In this document: piece by piece, positions 1-8,427 of the stretch
How the letters are laid out: each line of letters opens with the position of its first letter
Position numbering within the stretch: position 1 is the stretch's first letter
NCBI RefSeq assembly: GCF_018866325.1
Contig: NZ_CP076457.1
Location: 6,235,001 to 6,299,000, forward strand
DNA length: 64,000 nucleotides
Origin: Streptomyces sp. YPW6
GTDB lineage: Bacteria; Actinomycetota; Actinomycetes; Streptomycetales; Streptomycetaceae
Direction of reading: 5' to 3'
Program-made: the position numbers and the translations under genes
The notes under the pieces: generated by a model
The model's database searches: none
What the model was told of the DNA's origin: nothing
The model's input: the letters and a program-made list of their open reading frames with translations, nothing else

Positions 1-264
1 AACCACCCCACGACGACGATCCTCGCCGACAAGCTGACCCCCTCGGTCCTCGGCCAGCTCATCGCGCTGTACGAGCACAAGGTCTTCGTCCAGGGCGCCA
101 TCTGGAACATCGACTCCTTCGACCAGTGGGGCGTCGAACTCGGCAAGGTCCTCGCGAAGAAGATCGAGCCGCTGCTGACCGGTGACGGAAGCACGGACGC
201 CGGGCAGCTCGACAGCTCCACCGCCGCCCTGGTCGACGCCTACCGCACCCTGCGCGGACGCTGA
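1..264 (+). CDS. pgi: Glucose-6-phosphate isomerase, C-terminal part
   Basis: This is the last 87 codons of a gene that begins outside the window. It interconverts glucose-6-phosphate and fructose-6-phosphate in the cytoplasm. The translation opens with [18 protein letters not shown] and contains [20 protein letters not shown] and GVELGKVLA. These are the conserved C-terminal PGI blocks, including the Lys that normally abstracts or relays the proton (the K of GVELGK). The reading frame is open from base 1 to the TGA at 262-264. Its position upstream of a pentose-phosphate operon fits central carbon metabolism. Identity is certain; the length cannot be judged. Confidence 0.95.
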   Translation, partial: NHPTTTILADKLTPSVLGQLIALYEHKVFVQGAIWNIDSFDQWGVELGKVLAKKIEPLLTGDGSTDAGQLDSSTAALVDAYRTLRGR

Positions 265-268
265 GCCG

Positions 269-775
269 ATGCCACAGGGGGAGGGGGAGACGGTCCGGCT
301 GCGACCGCCGCGCAACACGCTGAACGGGCGCGCCGTCGGCTGGTGGCGGGCCCAGTGGCTGCTGACGACCGCCGTGCCCGTCGTGCCGCTCGCGGTGCTG
401 GGCGCGCTGATCGAGCCGGCCCGCCTCTGGCTGCTGCTGCCCGCCGCCGTCCTGGCCGCGGCGGGCACGGCGATCGCCCTCCTCCTCCCTCTGTGGTGGT
501 TCCGCACGCACCGCTGGGAGATCACCGAGGACGCGGTGTACGTCCGCACCGGGTACTTCCGGCAGGAGTGGCGGATCGCCCCGATGTCCCGGATCCAGAC
601 CGTGGACACCGTGCGCGGCCCGCTGGAGCAGCTCTTCCGGCTCGCCACCGTCACGGTCACCACCGCCTCCGCGAAGGGCGCGGTACGGATCGAGGGCCTG
701 GACCACGAGGTCGCCGCCGGCCTGGCCGAGCGGCTCACCCGCATCACCCGTGACACCCCCGGCGACGCCACATGA
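269..775 (+). CDS. PH-domain (bPH2, YdbS-like) membrane protein
   Basis: 168 residues. Two adjacent hydrophobic segments near residues 28-75 (WLLTTAVPVVPLAVLGALI and a Leu/Ala-rich stretch ending LLPLWWF) are followed by a bacterial PH domain (old DUF304). It carries the usual block WEITEDAVYVRTGYF and later RIQTVDTVRGPLEQLF. ATG at 269, four bases after the pgi stop, is chosen over an in-frame upstream codon inside pgi. It overlaps the next gene by ATGA, so the two are translationally coupled. The YdbS/YdbT pair in Bacillus affects resistance to other bacteria's antimicrobials. The function here is unknown. Confidence 0.85.
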   Translation: MPQGEGETVRLRPPRNTLNGRAVGWWRAQWLLTTAVPVVPLAVLGALIEPARLWLLLPAAVLAAAGTAIALLLPLWWFRTHRWEITEDAVYVRTGYFRQEWRIAPMSRIQTVDTVRGPLEQLFRLATVTVTTASAKGAVRIEGLDHEVAAGLAERLTRITRDTPGDAT

Positions 776-2325
776 GCACCGCCGCCCCGCCCGCCGACTG
801 GCACCGCCTCGACCCCCGTACGGTCCTGGTCACCGCCCTCGTCGTGGCGGGGGTCGTCGCGGGCGCCGCCGTCCCCGTCACACTCGGCCTCACCCGCTGG
901 TCCAGCCTCCCCGCCGCCGTGCTCCAGGTGTTCGCCGGAGCTGTCCTGGTCATCGGGGTCGCGGCGGGCGCCGACCGGGTCCGCTGGCACCGCACCCGCT
1001 ACCGCGTCGGTGAGGAGCGCGTCGACCTCCACACCGGTCTTCTCCTGGTCAAGCGCCGCTCCCTGGCCCGCGACCGCATCCGTACGGTCGACCTCACCGC
1101 CAACCTGATGCTCCGTCTCCTCGGTCTGGTCACCGTCCGGATCGGCACCGGCGAACAGGGCTCCGAGTCCACCCTCGAACTGGATCCGGTCGCACGCGCC
1201 GAGGGCGAACGACTGCGCCGCCTCCTCCTGGAGCGCGCTGCCGCCGTACCGACCGGAGGCGTTCACCGCGAGGGCGAACTCGCCGTCCTGGACCCCCGCT
1301 GGATCCGCTACGCCCCGGTCTCCTTCGTCGCCCCCATGCTCGGCGGGGCCGCCGCCGGGGCCGTGCTGCAGGTCAGCGACTGGATCGGGGCCCAGGGCCA
1401 GGTCATCGCGTGGGCCGGCGACCGCTTCCGGGAGACTCCGCTGCCCTGGGTGGTCGTCGTCCTCTTCCTGGCCGCCCTGGTCGCGGGCGTCGTCGGGGCG
1501 CTCGGCCTCTGGGTCGAGATGTGGTGGAACTACCGCCTGGAGCGCGAACCGGGCGGCACGCTGCGGGTCCGGCGCGGCCTGTTCACCTCCCGGTCCCTCT
1601 CCGTCGAGGAGGCCCGGCTGCGCGGCGTCGACCTGGTCGAGCCGCTGGGCGTCCGGCTGTTCGGCGCGGCCCGCCTCGACGCCATCACCACCGGCCTGGC
1701 CCAGGACCACGAGGCCAGGAACGCCGACCACAACACCCTGCTCCCGGCCGCACCCCGGCCCCGGGCCGACTCCGTCGCCGCCGGCGTCCTGCGGGAGGCG
1801 GCCACCCCGACCGGTGCGGCGCTCACCCCGCACCCCCGCGCCGCCCGGGGCCGCCGGCTGCGCCGGTCCCTCGCCGCGGCCCTCGGCCCGGTCCTGTTGC
1901 TCGCCCTTCTCGGGGTGCTCCTCACGCCCGTGCTGCTGTGGATCGCGCTCGGCTGCGCGCTGGTCCTCGTGCCGCTGGCGGTGGTGCTCGCCCTGGACGC
2001 GTACCGGGCGCTCGGCCACGCGCTCTCCGGCCGCTACCTGGTCACCCGCTCCGGCACGGTCCGCCGCTCCACGGCCGCCCTGGAACGGGCCGGGGTGATC
2101 GGCTGGACGGTGCGGCAGTCGGTGTTCCAGCGCCGGGCCGGTCTGCTGAGCGTCACGGCCACGACCGCGGCCGGAGGCGGTGCGTACACGGCGTACGACA
2201 CCGACGCCTCCGAGGGCCTCACCTTCGCCGCCGAGGCGGTCCCGGTTCTGCTGGAGCCCTTCCTGGAGCGCGCCCCCGCCTCACGGGCGGAGGGGGCACC
2301 CCCGTCGCCGGCCGACGGAGCGTGA
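772..2325 (+). CDS. PH-domain membrane protein, YdbT-like
   Basis: 517 residues. It contains several pairs of membrane helices (residues about 20-60, 185-245 and 365-410) alternating with three bPH2-type domains. The repeated signature is 'R.RIRTVDL..NLMLRLLGLVTVRIGT' near 100-130, with a second copy near 260-310 (SLSVEEARLRGVDLVEPLG) and a third near 420-470. This is the classic YdbT architecture and it is coupled by a 4-bp overlap to the YdbS-like gene. The two proteins probably form one membrane complex. No catalytic motif is visible. Confidence 0.85.
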   Translation: MSTAAPPADWHRLDPRTVLVTALVVAGVVAGAAVPVTLGLTRWSSLPAAVLQVFAGAVLVIGVAAGADRVRWHRTRYRVGEERVDLHTGLLLVKRRSLARDRIRTVDLTANLMLRLLGLVTVRIGTGEQGSESTLELDPVARAEGERLRRLLLERAAAVPTGGVHREGELAVLDPRWIRYAPVSFVAPMLGGAAAGAVLQVSDWIGAQGQVIAWAGDRFRETPLPWVVVVLFLAALVAGVVGALGLWVEMWWNYRLEREPGGTLRVRRGLFTSRSLSVEEARLRGVDLVEPLGVRLFGAARLDAITTGLAQDHEARNADHNTLLPAAPRPRADSVAAGVLREAATPTGAALTPHPRAARGRRLRRSLAAALGPVLLLALLGVLLTPVLLWIALGCALVLVPLAVVLALDAYRALGHALSGRYLVTRSGTVRRSTAALERAGVIGWTVRQSVFQRRAGLLSVTATTAAGGGAYTAYDTDASEGLTFAAEAVPVLLEPFLERAPASRAEGAPPSPADGA

Positions 2326-2382
2326 GGGAAAGCACCGTCCCGCCGCTGTGCTTCCGGCCCCGTCTGCGCGACGATGTCGATC

Positions 2383-3222
2383 ATGACTTTCACCCACCGT
2401 CGCACGGTGCTCACAGCCCTCGCCACCGCCGCCGTCGGCGGCCCGCTGCTCGGCTCGCTCACCGCGACCCCCGCCCACGCCACCGGCGACCTGGACATCT
2501 ACACCTCCAACACCGACCTCTACACCCAGCTCGCGGGGGAGGAGGGCGTCGAGTTCGCCCGCCGGTACAGAAGACACGCGTACGCCGACGCCTCGCTGTC
2601 GCAGACGTACCCGTACAACCGGACCACCGTCATGGCCATGCACGGCGGCGGTATCGAGATGGGTACCTCCGAGCTGTGCCTCGCCATGGCCGGCTACCAC
2701 CCGGACACCCTCGTCCCGCTCGCGGACGGCCACGGGGTGCACGACTACTGGATGTTCGAGGGACTGCGGTCCTCCGGCAACCGTGATCTGCACGTCACGG
2801 CGAAGAACTGCGACGATCACGTGGCCATCTCCATGGCCGCGAGCAGCCTCAACGTCCTGAGCCTGCACGGCTGTACGGCGGCTCAGGCGGGCACCGTTCC
2901 CAAGGCCGTGGTCGTCGGCGGGCTGAACACCCGCTTCAAGACCCTGCTCAAGAGCGAGTTCGACCTCATCGGGGTCGCCTGGCGGGACGGCAACGAGGTC
3001 CCCGACCTGGCCGGAGTCAACCCCCGCAACCCCGTCAACCGCACCATGCTGTCCAAGGGCGCCCAGCTGGAACTCACCACGGACCTGCGCGCGGCCATGT
3101 TCGGGACCAACACCCGGGCGGGCCGGGCCGGCAGCACCACCGACGAGTTCGACCGGTTCGTCGGCGCCTGCCGGACCGCGATCACCAAGCTGCACCAGGA
3201 CACGGACCAGATCATCCTCTGA
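2383..3222 (+). CDS. Secreted poly-gamma-glutamate hydrolase-like protein
   Basis: 279 residues from ATG 2383. An ATG three codons upstream at 2374 is equally possible, and neither has a strong ribosome site. It starts with a twin-arginine-type signal (THRRTVLTALATAA, cleavage near ATPAHA). The mature part carries the PghP/DUF867 family blocks: ARRYRRHA, VMAMHGGGIEMGTSEL (His and Glu as presumed zinc ligands) and LNVLSLHGC. Family members are zinc-dependent gamma-glutamyl hydrolases first described in phages. Actinobacterial secreted versions have no settled substrate. It is probably exported folded by Tat. Confidence 0.75.
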   Translation: MTFTHRRTVLTALATAAVGGPLLGSLTATPAHATGDLDIYTSNTDLYTQLAGEEGVEFARRYRRHAYADASLSQTYPYNRTTVMAMHGGGIEMGTSELCLAMAGYHPDTLVPLADGHGVHDYWMFEGLRSSGNRDLHVTAKNCDDHVAISMAASSLNVLSLHGCTAAQAGTVPKAVVVGGLNTRFKTLLKSEFDLIGVAWRDGNEVPDLAGVNPRNPVNRTMLSKGAQLELTTDLRAAMFGTNTRAGRAGSTTDEFDRFVGACRTAITKLHQDTDQIIL

Positions 3223-3225
3223 GGC

Positions 3226-3260
3226 GCGGGGCGCGGGGCGCGGGGCGCGGGGCGCGGGGC
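3226..3260. repeat. Five tandem copies of a 7-bp GC unit
   Basis: The unit gcggggc is repeated five times without interruption directly after the stop codon of the hydrolase-like gene. It is a simple-sequence tract, prone to slippage, with no clear role. Confidence 0.9.
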
Positions 3261-3319
3261 GAAGGGCGCCGCCCCGCGCGCTGCCGGGCGTGAGGCCCTG
3301 ACGGCCGTCCGCGGGCCCT

Positions 3320-3682
3320 TCAGCCGCCGTGCGTCGTGTCGATGACACAGAAGCGGTTGCCCTCGGGGTCGGCGAGCACCACGAAGTCCGGGTCCGGCGG
3401 ATACAGGTCCCACGCGACCCTGGTCGCCCCGAGTCCGACCAGCCGCTCCACCTCGGCCTTCTGGGTGTCGGAGTAGAGGTCGAGGTGGACCCGGGGGACT
3501 TCCTGGACGGGAGAGGCGGAGCGCCCCAACGCCACACCGACGCCGGGCCCTTCGACGGGGACCAGCACCACCCAGTCCTCCGTCCCCGGCTCGCGCTCGG
3601 TGTAGGTGAGCGCGGCCTTCCAGAAGGCGGCTGCTCTGCTCACGTCGGTCGCACCCATCACCACGGTTCCTATATGCACCAT
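3320..3682 (-). CDS. VOC/glyoxalase-like domain protein
   Basis: 120 residues, one vicinal-oxygen-chelate domain. It has paired beta-alpha-beta modules: IGTVVMGATDVSRAAAFW at the N-terminus and VPRVHLDLYSDTQKAEVERL in the second half. It ends with the family hallmark LADPEGNRFCV. Such proteins may be lyases, dioxygenases or antibiotic-sequestering proteins. No neighbour points to a substrate. It is a distant relative of the VOC genes at 45.4 kb and 50.6 kb in this window. Confidence 0.8.
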   Translation of the reverse strand: MVHIGTVVMGATDVSRAAAFWKAALTYTEREPGTEDWVVLVPVEGPGVGVALGRSASPVQEVPRVHLDLYSDTQKAEVERLVGLGATRVAWDLYPPDPDFVVLADPEGNRFCVIDTTHGG

Positions 3683-4020
3683 GGGCCGAGTTTTTCATGC
3701 CACAAGCCCGGATCGCTCGGTAGAAACGGTACGGGCCTTTTTATGCGGCTCTGCTCTTGCGGAGTCGCCGCGGGCAGTTGCGCGAATGTTCAAGAACGTG
3801 TCGGGTGTCACATGAGTGCGCCACCGTTTGCCCTCTTTCGTCATTTTCCTGCGGTGGACAGGGTGTGAACGTTCGGGCAACATGGCCCCGCCGAAGTGGA
3901 TCTTCGGGGCAGAATCCGGGGGGATTGCTTTCACGTGACGCGTCAAAGTGAACATCTTGTCGACGTTCTCGCTCCGGTCGTTTCGGCGGACCGGCCGAGA
4001 ACCGAGAGGTGAGCATCCGA
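3683..4020. other. Gene-free stretch before the frameshifted small gene
   Basis: About 340 bases with visibly lower GC than the flanks (for example the T-runs near 3690 and 3737) and no convincing reading frame in any direction. It presumably contains the promoters of the divergent VOC gene and of the small gene that begins at 4021. No operator or terminator stands out. Confidence 0.5.
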
Positions 4021-4388
4021 GTGACGGCACATGTCCCCCCGCGGGTCGACGAGTTCCCCGCGGAGCAGAGGGTCCTGCTGAAGCGCGGGGCGGCCCATCC
4101 TTCTCGCGGACCGTGCCACCGGCGCCTGCCTCGTCGAGGTGTGGGCGCACCGGCAGGGCGACAAGAGGATCTGCTTTTGCCGTCACCGGTCATTCGGGGT
4201 GGCTGACGATGGAAATTCCGGCCGCGCACTCCATCCAGGGCAACGACTGCACCACCGAAGTCGACAGGACCGTCGGTGCCGAGAAGAAGTCGTTCGACAT
4301 CACCAAGAACGCGTGGACCGTGGTGGGTGGGAGTGCGGACGCCCAAGGCCGTGAGCACATGCTGGTGGAGATCCGGACCACCGAGTAA
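4021..4388 (+). pseudogene. Small gene broken by two +1 homopolymer frameshifts
   Basis: GTG at 4021 follows a purine-rich site (gagaggtgag, from about 4004). It opens a frame reading TAHVPPRVDEFPAEQRVLLK. Removing one G from the run at 4087-4090 and one T from the run at 4175-4178 restores a single frame of about 121 residues. That frame continues RGRPILLADRATG, EVWAHRQGDKRICF, HSGWLTMEIP and TKNAWTVVGG to the TAA at 4388. All three pieces have the high-GC third positions of a real gene. I do not recognise the family. It is either a decayed gene or sequence error at two homopolymers. Confidence 0.6.
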
Positions 4389-4432
4389 TCACGCACCACG
4401 ATCCTGGTTCGTATCGCGACAAAGGAACATAT

Positions 4433-6640
4433 ATGCAACGTACAGCTACTCTACGCTCCTCCGTGCTGGTCGCAGCCCTCACCGCGGGTTCGATCGTGCT
4501 CGCGGCCACGCCCGCCTCCTCCGTCGCCGGCGGGACCGCCGCCGGGACCGCCCATGCGTACACGGCCGAGATCACCGTCGGCGACCACGACCGCGGCTGT
4601 TCCGGCACCCTCGTCGACGCCGAATGGCTGCTGACCGCGGCCAGTTGCTTCGCCGAGGACCCGGCCGCCGGTACGGCCGTCCCGGCGGGCGTACCGCGGC
4701 AGAGGACCACCGCCGTCATCGGGCGCGCGGACCTGACCGGCACCCAGGGCGCCGAGCGCCGCATCGTGGAGCTCGTGCCGCGAACGGACCGGGACGTGGT
4801 CCTGGCCCGGCTGAACCGGCCCGTCACCGCTGTCACCCCCATCGCTCTGGCCACCACCGCCCCCACCGCCGGTGAGGAGCTGGCGTTCGCCGGATACGGG
4901 CGGACCCAGGACGAGTGGGCGCCCCTGAAGCTGCACACCGGCACCTACACCGTCGACTCCGCCGACGGCACCACGGCGGCGGTCACCGGCAAGGACGGGG
5001 CCGCCGCCTGCGCCGGTGACTCGGGCGGCCCCGTGGTCCGTTCGTCCGGTGGCACGGCCACCCTCGCGGCCCTGGTCAGCCGTTCCTTCCAGGGCGGTTG
5101 CTTCGGGACGGACGAGACCGTGACCGCCACCGGAGGCGTGGCCGCCCGGGTGGACGACCTGACGTCCTGGGTCGAGAGCCAGACCGGGAAGGCCCGCATC
5201 ACCGACTTCAACGGGGACGGGGTCGAGGACATCGCGATCGGCGACCCGAAGGCCACCGTGGGAGGTCACGTGGCCGCGGGACTCGTCCGGATCGTCCACG
5301 GCGGGGGCAAGGGCACCGCCGAGATCAACCAGGACCTCGACTGGGTGCCCGGAGGGGCCGAGGACGGTGACTGGTTCGGGGAGTCCCTGGCCACCGTCGA
5401 CTACAACGAGGACGGATACACGGACCTGGTCGTCGGCATCCCCGCCGAGGACGTGGGCAGCGAGGCCAACGCCGGCTTCGTCGACGTGCTCTACGGCGGC
5501 AGCGGCGGCCTGGGCACCGGCACCCAGAAGTACACGCACCTGGAGCAGGGTGTCGGATCCGGTGCCATCGCCGGCTCCGCCTCCGAAGCGGGCGACCGGA
5601 TGGGCCACTCCGTCGCGGCCGGCACCACCGCCGCCGGGGAACCGTGGCTGCTGATCGGCGTCCCCGGAGAGGCCCTCGGCGCCGTCAAGGCCGCGGGAAT
5701 GGCCTTCTACGTCCGTGGCGGCACGAGCGTTTCCCTGCACCAGGACAAGCCCGGTGTGCCCGGCGGGGTGGAGGCGGACGACGCCTTCGGCTCCAGCGTC
5801 ACCGGCGACGCCCATCACTTGGCTGTCGGCGTTCCCGGCGAGGCCATCGGGACGAACAAGGAGTCCGGCGCGGTGGCCCTCTTCGGCCACACCCTGGACG
5901 CGCAGGGCATGCCCACCGTCGTCGGCGGGCTGGACCAGGACACCGAATCCGTCTCCGGGGCGGCCGAGCCCGGCGACGAGTTCGGCGCCTCCGTCGCCAT
6001 GGCGGACTACCGGGTCTCGGGTGCATCGCAGGACCGGGCGTCGGTGCTCGTGATCGGATCGCCCGGCGAGGATCTGACCGTGGACGGCTCCGACCGGGTC
6101 GATGCCGGCCGGGCGATCCTCGTACGCATCGACGCCTCCGGCACCTGGACCTACCTGCGCTCGCTCAACTCGGGCACCAACGATGACGACGTCACCGGTA
6201 CGGCCGAGACCGGAGACCGCTTCGCGGAAACCGTGGCCGTCGTGAACACCGCTCCGCGGCAGGTCGGCAGCACCGGCACGATGCGGATCGCGGTCGGCGC
6301 ACCCGGCGAGGCCATCGGAACGGTCGCCGGAGCCGGCGCGGTGACGACCTTCTCGCCGTTCGGCGCGGCCGGCGCGGCCGACCGCTGGCTCGAGGCCGGC
6401 GACGGCGACGGCATCCCGGTCTCCCCGGGCACCGGCCACCACCTCGGCCGGAGCCTGCACTTCACCAGCACGCACCTGTACGTCGGCATGCCGTACGGCC
6501 CCTCCGCCCACGGCGCCCTGTACGCCCTGCCGATCTCCAACGTGACCGCGGGCGGCGTGATCGCCCCGGTGACCGCGTACGAGCCCGGCACCGGCGGACT
6601 CCCGGCGACCGGCGCCCGATTCGGCTGGGCGGCCCGCTAG
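4433..6640 (+). CDS. Secreted trypsin-like protein with FG-GAP repeats, catalytic His missing
   Basis: 735 residues. ATG 4433 has AAAGGA six bases upstream. A Sec signal peptide covers about residues 1-31. A chymotrypsin-fold domain follows (about 32-245) with the Asp in RDVVLARL (D121) and the nucleophile in CAGDSGGP (S197). The motif that should be TAAHC reads TAASC, so Ser71 sits where the catalytic His belongs. Residues 255-735 form about seven FG-GAP/integrin-alpha-like repeats. Clear blocks are DFNGDGVEDIAIGDP, DYNEDGYTDLVVGIP and several 'GVPGEAIG' turns, giving a beta-propeller. It is secreted, and without the His it may be a binding protein rather than a protease. Confidence 0.9.
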   Translation: MQRTATLRSSVLVAALTAGSIVLAATPASSVAGGTAAGTAHAYTAEITVGDHDRGCSGTLVDAEWLLTAASCFAEDPAAGTAVPAGVPRQRTTAVIGRADLTGTQGAERRIVELVPRTDRDVVLARLNRPVTAVTPIALATTAPTAGEELAFAGYGRTQDEWAPLKLHTGTYTVDSADGTTAAVTGKDGAAACAGDSGGPVVRSSGGTATLAALVSRSFQGGCFGTDETVTATGGVAARVDDLTSWVESQTGKARITDFNGDGVEDIAIGDPKATVGGHVAAGLVRIVHGGGKGTAEINQDLDWVPGGAEDGDWFGESLATVDYNEDGYTDLVVGIPAEDVGSEANAGFVDVLYGGSGGLGTGTQKYTHLEQGVGSGAIAGSASEAGDRMGHSVAAGTTAAGEPWLLIGVPGEALGAVKAAGMAFYVRGGTSVSLHQDKPGVPGGVEADDAFGSSVTGDAHHLAVGVPGEAIGTNKESGAVALFGHTLDAQGMPTVVGGLDQDTESVSGAAEPGDEFGASVAMADYRVSGASQDRASVLVIGSPGEDLTVDGSDRVDAGRAILVRIDASGTWTYLRSLNSGTNDDDVTGTAETGDRFAETVAVVNTAPRQVGSTGTMRIAVGAPGEAIGTVAGAGAVTTFSPFGAAGAADRWLEAGDGDGIPVSPGTGHHLGRSLHFTSTHLYVGMPYGPSAHGALYALPISNVTAGGVIAPVTAYEPGTGGLPATGARFGWAAR

Positions 6641-6671
6641 CCCAGGCCCCCACCCCGGCCGAACGGCCGAT

Positions 6672-6705
6672 GGAGTCCCCGAGCGCCGTGGCACTCGGGG
6701 ACTCC
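6672..6705 (+). terminator. 12-bp perfect hairpin after the FG-GAP gene
   Basis: ggagtccccgag at 6672-6683 pairs perfectly with ctcggggactcc at 6694-6705 across a 10-base loop, about 30 bases after the stop codon. As usual in Streptomyces there is no strong U-tract. The hairpin lies over an upstream in-frame start of the barstar-like gene and argues against that start. Confidence 0.8.
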
Positions 6706-6768
6706 CGCCTGTCGGGGCTGCGCAGGATCGCGCGGTTCCGGCTCTCTCCCCTGAACGGAACAGTACGT

Positions 6769-7551
6769 ATGAGCCCCGAGAGCGACGGCGCCGACGACGC
6801 GCAGGACGTTCTGTACCGACTTGTCGACCAGGAGACAGGAGAAGTCCTGCTGGCCGCCGAGGACCTTCGCGGCTACTTCATGGAGGAGGACCCGGAGCCG
6901 CCGGAGACCGTCACCGTCACCTTTGTCCGGGCGCACCAGGTCGACCGCGCCCGGCGGAAGGCCGAGCACGCCGAGCTGCAGGTCGTCGACCGGCAGGGGA
7001 GAGAGATCGGGACGTACGTCATCGGGAGGGCTTCCGCCGTTTTCCGGTACGAGCCGGGGGCGTCCGGCGCCGACCGCCCCGACCTCGACTACTCCTTCGG
7101 TTATGCCTGCGAATACCCCCGGGCCGGAGAGATCTGGCGGAAGTGGGCCACGGGGAGACCCGTGGAGCGCGGAGAATGGGCTCGGTGCCCGTCCGACTGG
7201 CACGAGAGCCGGCTGCACGTCGTGCAGACCGCGTGGTTCGCGGCCGGACGGCGCGCGACCCGCTACGGGACCGATGCGACGGCGGTCGTCGACGGCACCG
7301 GAATCACCACGAGGGACGGCCTCTACTGCGCCCTGGGCGAAGCCGTCAACGGGCCCGGGGGCTACTTCGGCTCCAACCTCGACGCGGTCCACGACTGTCT
7401 GCGGAGCATGCGGGGCGACGGAGCTGCTCCGTTCCGCCTGCTGTGGCGGAACTTCGCGGCTTCCCGCGAAAGCCTGGGCGGAGACTTCACCGACGTCCTC
7501 CTCACCGTGCTGGAGGAGGGCGGTGTGGAGACCGAACTCTCGTCGGAGTGA
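6769..7551 (+). CDS. Barstar-family domain protein
   Basis: 260 residues from ATG 6769. An in-frame ATG at 6670 sits in the terminator of the preceding gene and is rejected. The N-terminal 165 residues are an uncharacterised alpha/beta region (YRLVDQETGEVLLAAEDLRG near the start). Residues about 175-255 match barstar: ITTRDGLYCALGEAVNG, then GGYFGSNLDAVHDCLR, the helix-loop that in barstar plugs a ribonuclease active site. No barnase-like gene lies nearby, so it may be an orphan immunity protein against RNases of competing strains. It is monocistronic. Confidence 0.75.
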   Translation: MSPESDGADDAQDVLYRLVDQETGEVLLAAEDLRGYFMEEDPEPPETVTVTFVRAHQVDRARRKAEHAELQVVDRQGREIGTYVIGRASAVFRYEPGASGADRPDLDYSFGYACEYPRAGEIWRKWATGRPVERGEWARCPSDWHESRLHVVQTAWFAAGRRATRYGTDATAVVDGTGITTRDGLYCALGEAVNGPGGYFGSNLDAVHDCLRSMRGDGAAPFRLLWRNFAASRESLGGDFTDVLLTVLEEGGVETELSSE

Positions 7552-7589
7552 CACCGCCGGGCCGGCCTCCGGGTGACCGGCCCGGCATG

Positions 7590-7632
7590 CCGAAGGCCCG
7601 GCCCGCTCGTGAGGAGCGGGCCGGGCCTTCGG
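7590..7632. terminator. Bidirectional 19-bp hairpin terminator
   Basis: ccgaaggcccggcccgctc (7590-7608) and its exact reverse complement (7614-7632) flank a 5-base loop between the convergent barstar-like gene and pgl. The stem is perfect and can serve both strands. Confidence 0.9.
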
Positions 7633-7644
7633 GTCGTCCGCGGC

Positions 7645-8427
7645 TCAGGCGGAAGCCGGGGGATAGAGCGCGCGCGGCAGCTGCGAGGCCGCCGCCGCGT
7701 CCAGCAGCCACAGCGTGCGGCTGCGGCCGTAGGCGCCCGCCGCCGGGGCCTGGATCTCGCCGGCCCCGGACAGCGCGATGGCCGCCGCCTCCGCCTTGTC
7801 CTCGCCCGCCGCCAGCAGCCACACCTCGCGTGCCGCGCGGATCGCCGGCAGCGTGAGCGAGACGCGGACCGGCGGCGGCTTGGGAGCCCCGCGCACCCCG
7901 ACGACGGTGCGCTCGGTCTCCCGTACCGCGGGCAGCTCCGGGAAGAGCGAGGCCACGTGCGTGTCCGGGCCGACGCCCAGCATCAGCACGTCGAACGTGG
8001 GCACCGGGCCGTGGTCCTCGGGGCCCGCGGCGGCGGCCAGTTCGTCGGCGTAGCCGGCGGCCGCCGCGTCCGCGTCGTCGCCGTACGGGCCGTCGGACGC
8101 GGGCATCGCGTGCACCCGGGCCGGGTCCAGGGGCACCGCGTCGAGCAGCGCCTCGCGGGCCTGGGTGACGTTGCGCTCCGGGTCGCCCTCGGGCAGAAAC
8201 CGTTCGTCGCCCCACCACAGGTCCAGGCGCGACCAGTCGACCGCGTCCCGGGCGGGCGCGGCGGCGAGGGCGGCCAGCAGGCCGTTGCCGTTGCGCCCGC
8301 CGGTCAGCACCACCGAGGCGTGGCCCCGGGAGGCCTGGGCGTCCACGATCTTCGTGATCAGCCGGGCCGCCGCGGCCTGGGCCATCAGCTCCTTGTCGCG
8401 GTGGACGACCAGTTGGGGAGGGGTCAC
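7645..8427 (-). CDS. pgl: 6-phosphogluconolactonase
   Basis: 260 residues from a GTG at 8427 that overlaps the opcA stop (GTGA). It hydrolyses 6-phosphogluconolactone to 6-phosphogluconate, the second step of the oxidative pentose phosphate pathway. Family blocks are VVLTGGRNGNGLLAAL near the start, DLWWGDERFLPEGDPERN (the conserved W-x-DER region) and DVLMLGVGPDTHVASLFPE. The family usually reads GMGPDGHxAS, so the Gly-to-Thr change in GPDTHVAS is a small departure. It is the last gene of tkt-tal-zwf-opcA-pgl and closes on the strong terminator at 7590-7632. Confidence 0.95.
   Translation of the reverse strand: MTPPQLVVHRDKELMAQAAAARLITKIVDAQASRGHASVVLTGGRNGNGLLAALAAAPARDAVDWSRLDLWWGDERFLPEGDPERNVTQAREALLDAVPLDPARVHAMPASDGPYGDDADAAAAGYADELAAAAGPEDHGPVPTFDVLMLGVGPDTHVASLFPELPAVRETERTVVGVRGAPKPPPVRVSLTLPAIRAAREVWLLAAGEDKAEAAAIALSGAGEIQAPAAGAYGRSRTLWLLDAAAASQLPRALYPPASA

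Noticed and set aside
4451-6694. Long open frame on the minus strand opposite the FG-GAP gene
   Set aside because: It is a shadow of a high-GC gene: no domain motifs, Gly/Arg/Val-rich, and its length follows from the other strand's codon bias.
6670-6768. Longer N-terminus for the barstar-like protein
   Set aside because: It would run through the 12-bp terminator hairpin of the preceding gene and lacks a ribosome site.
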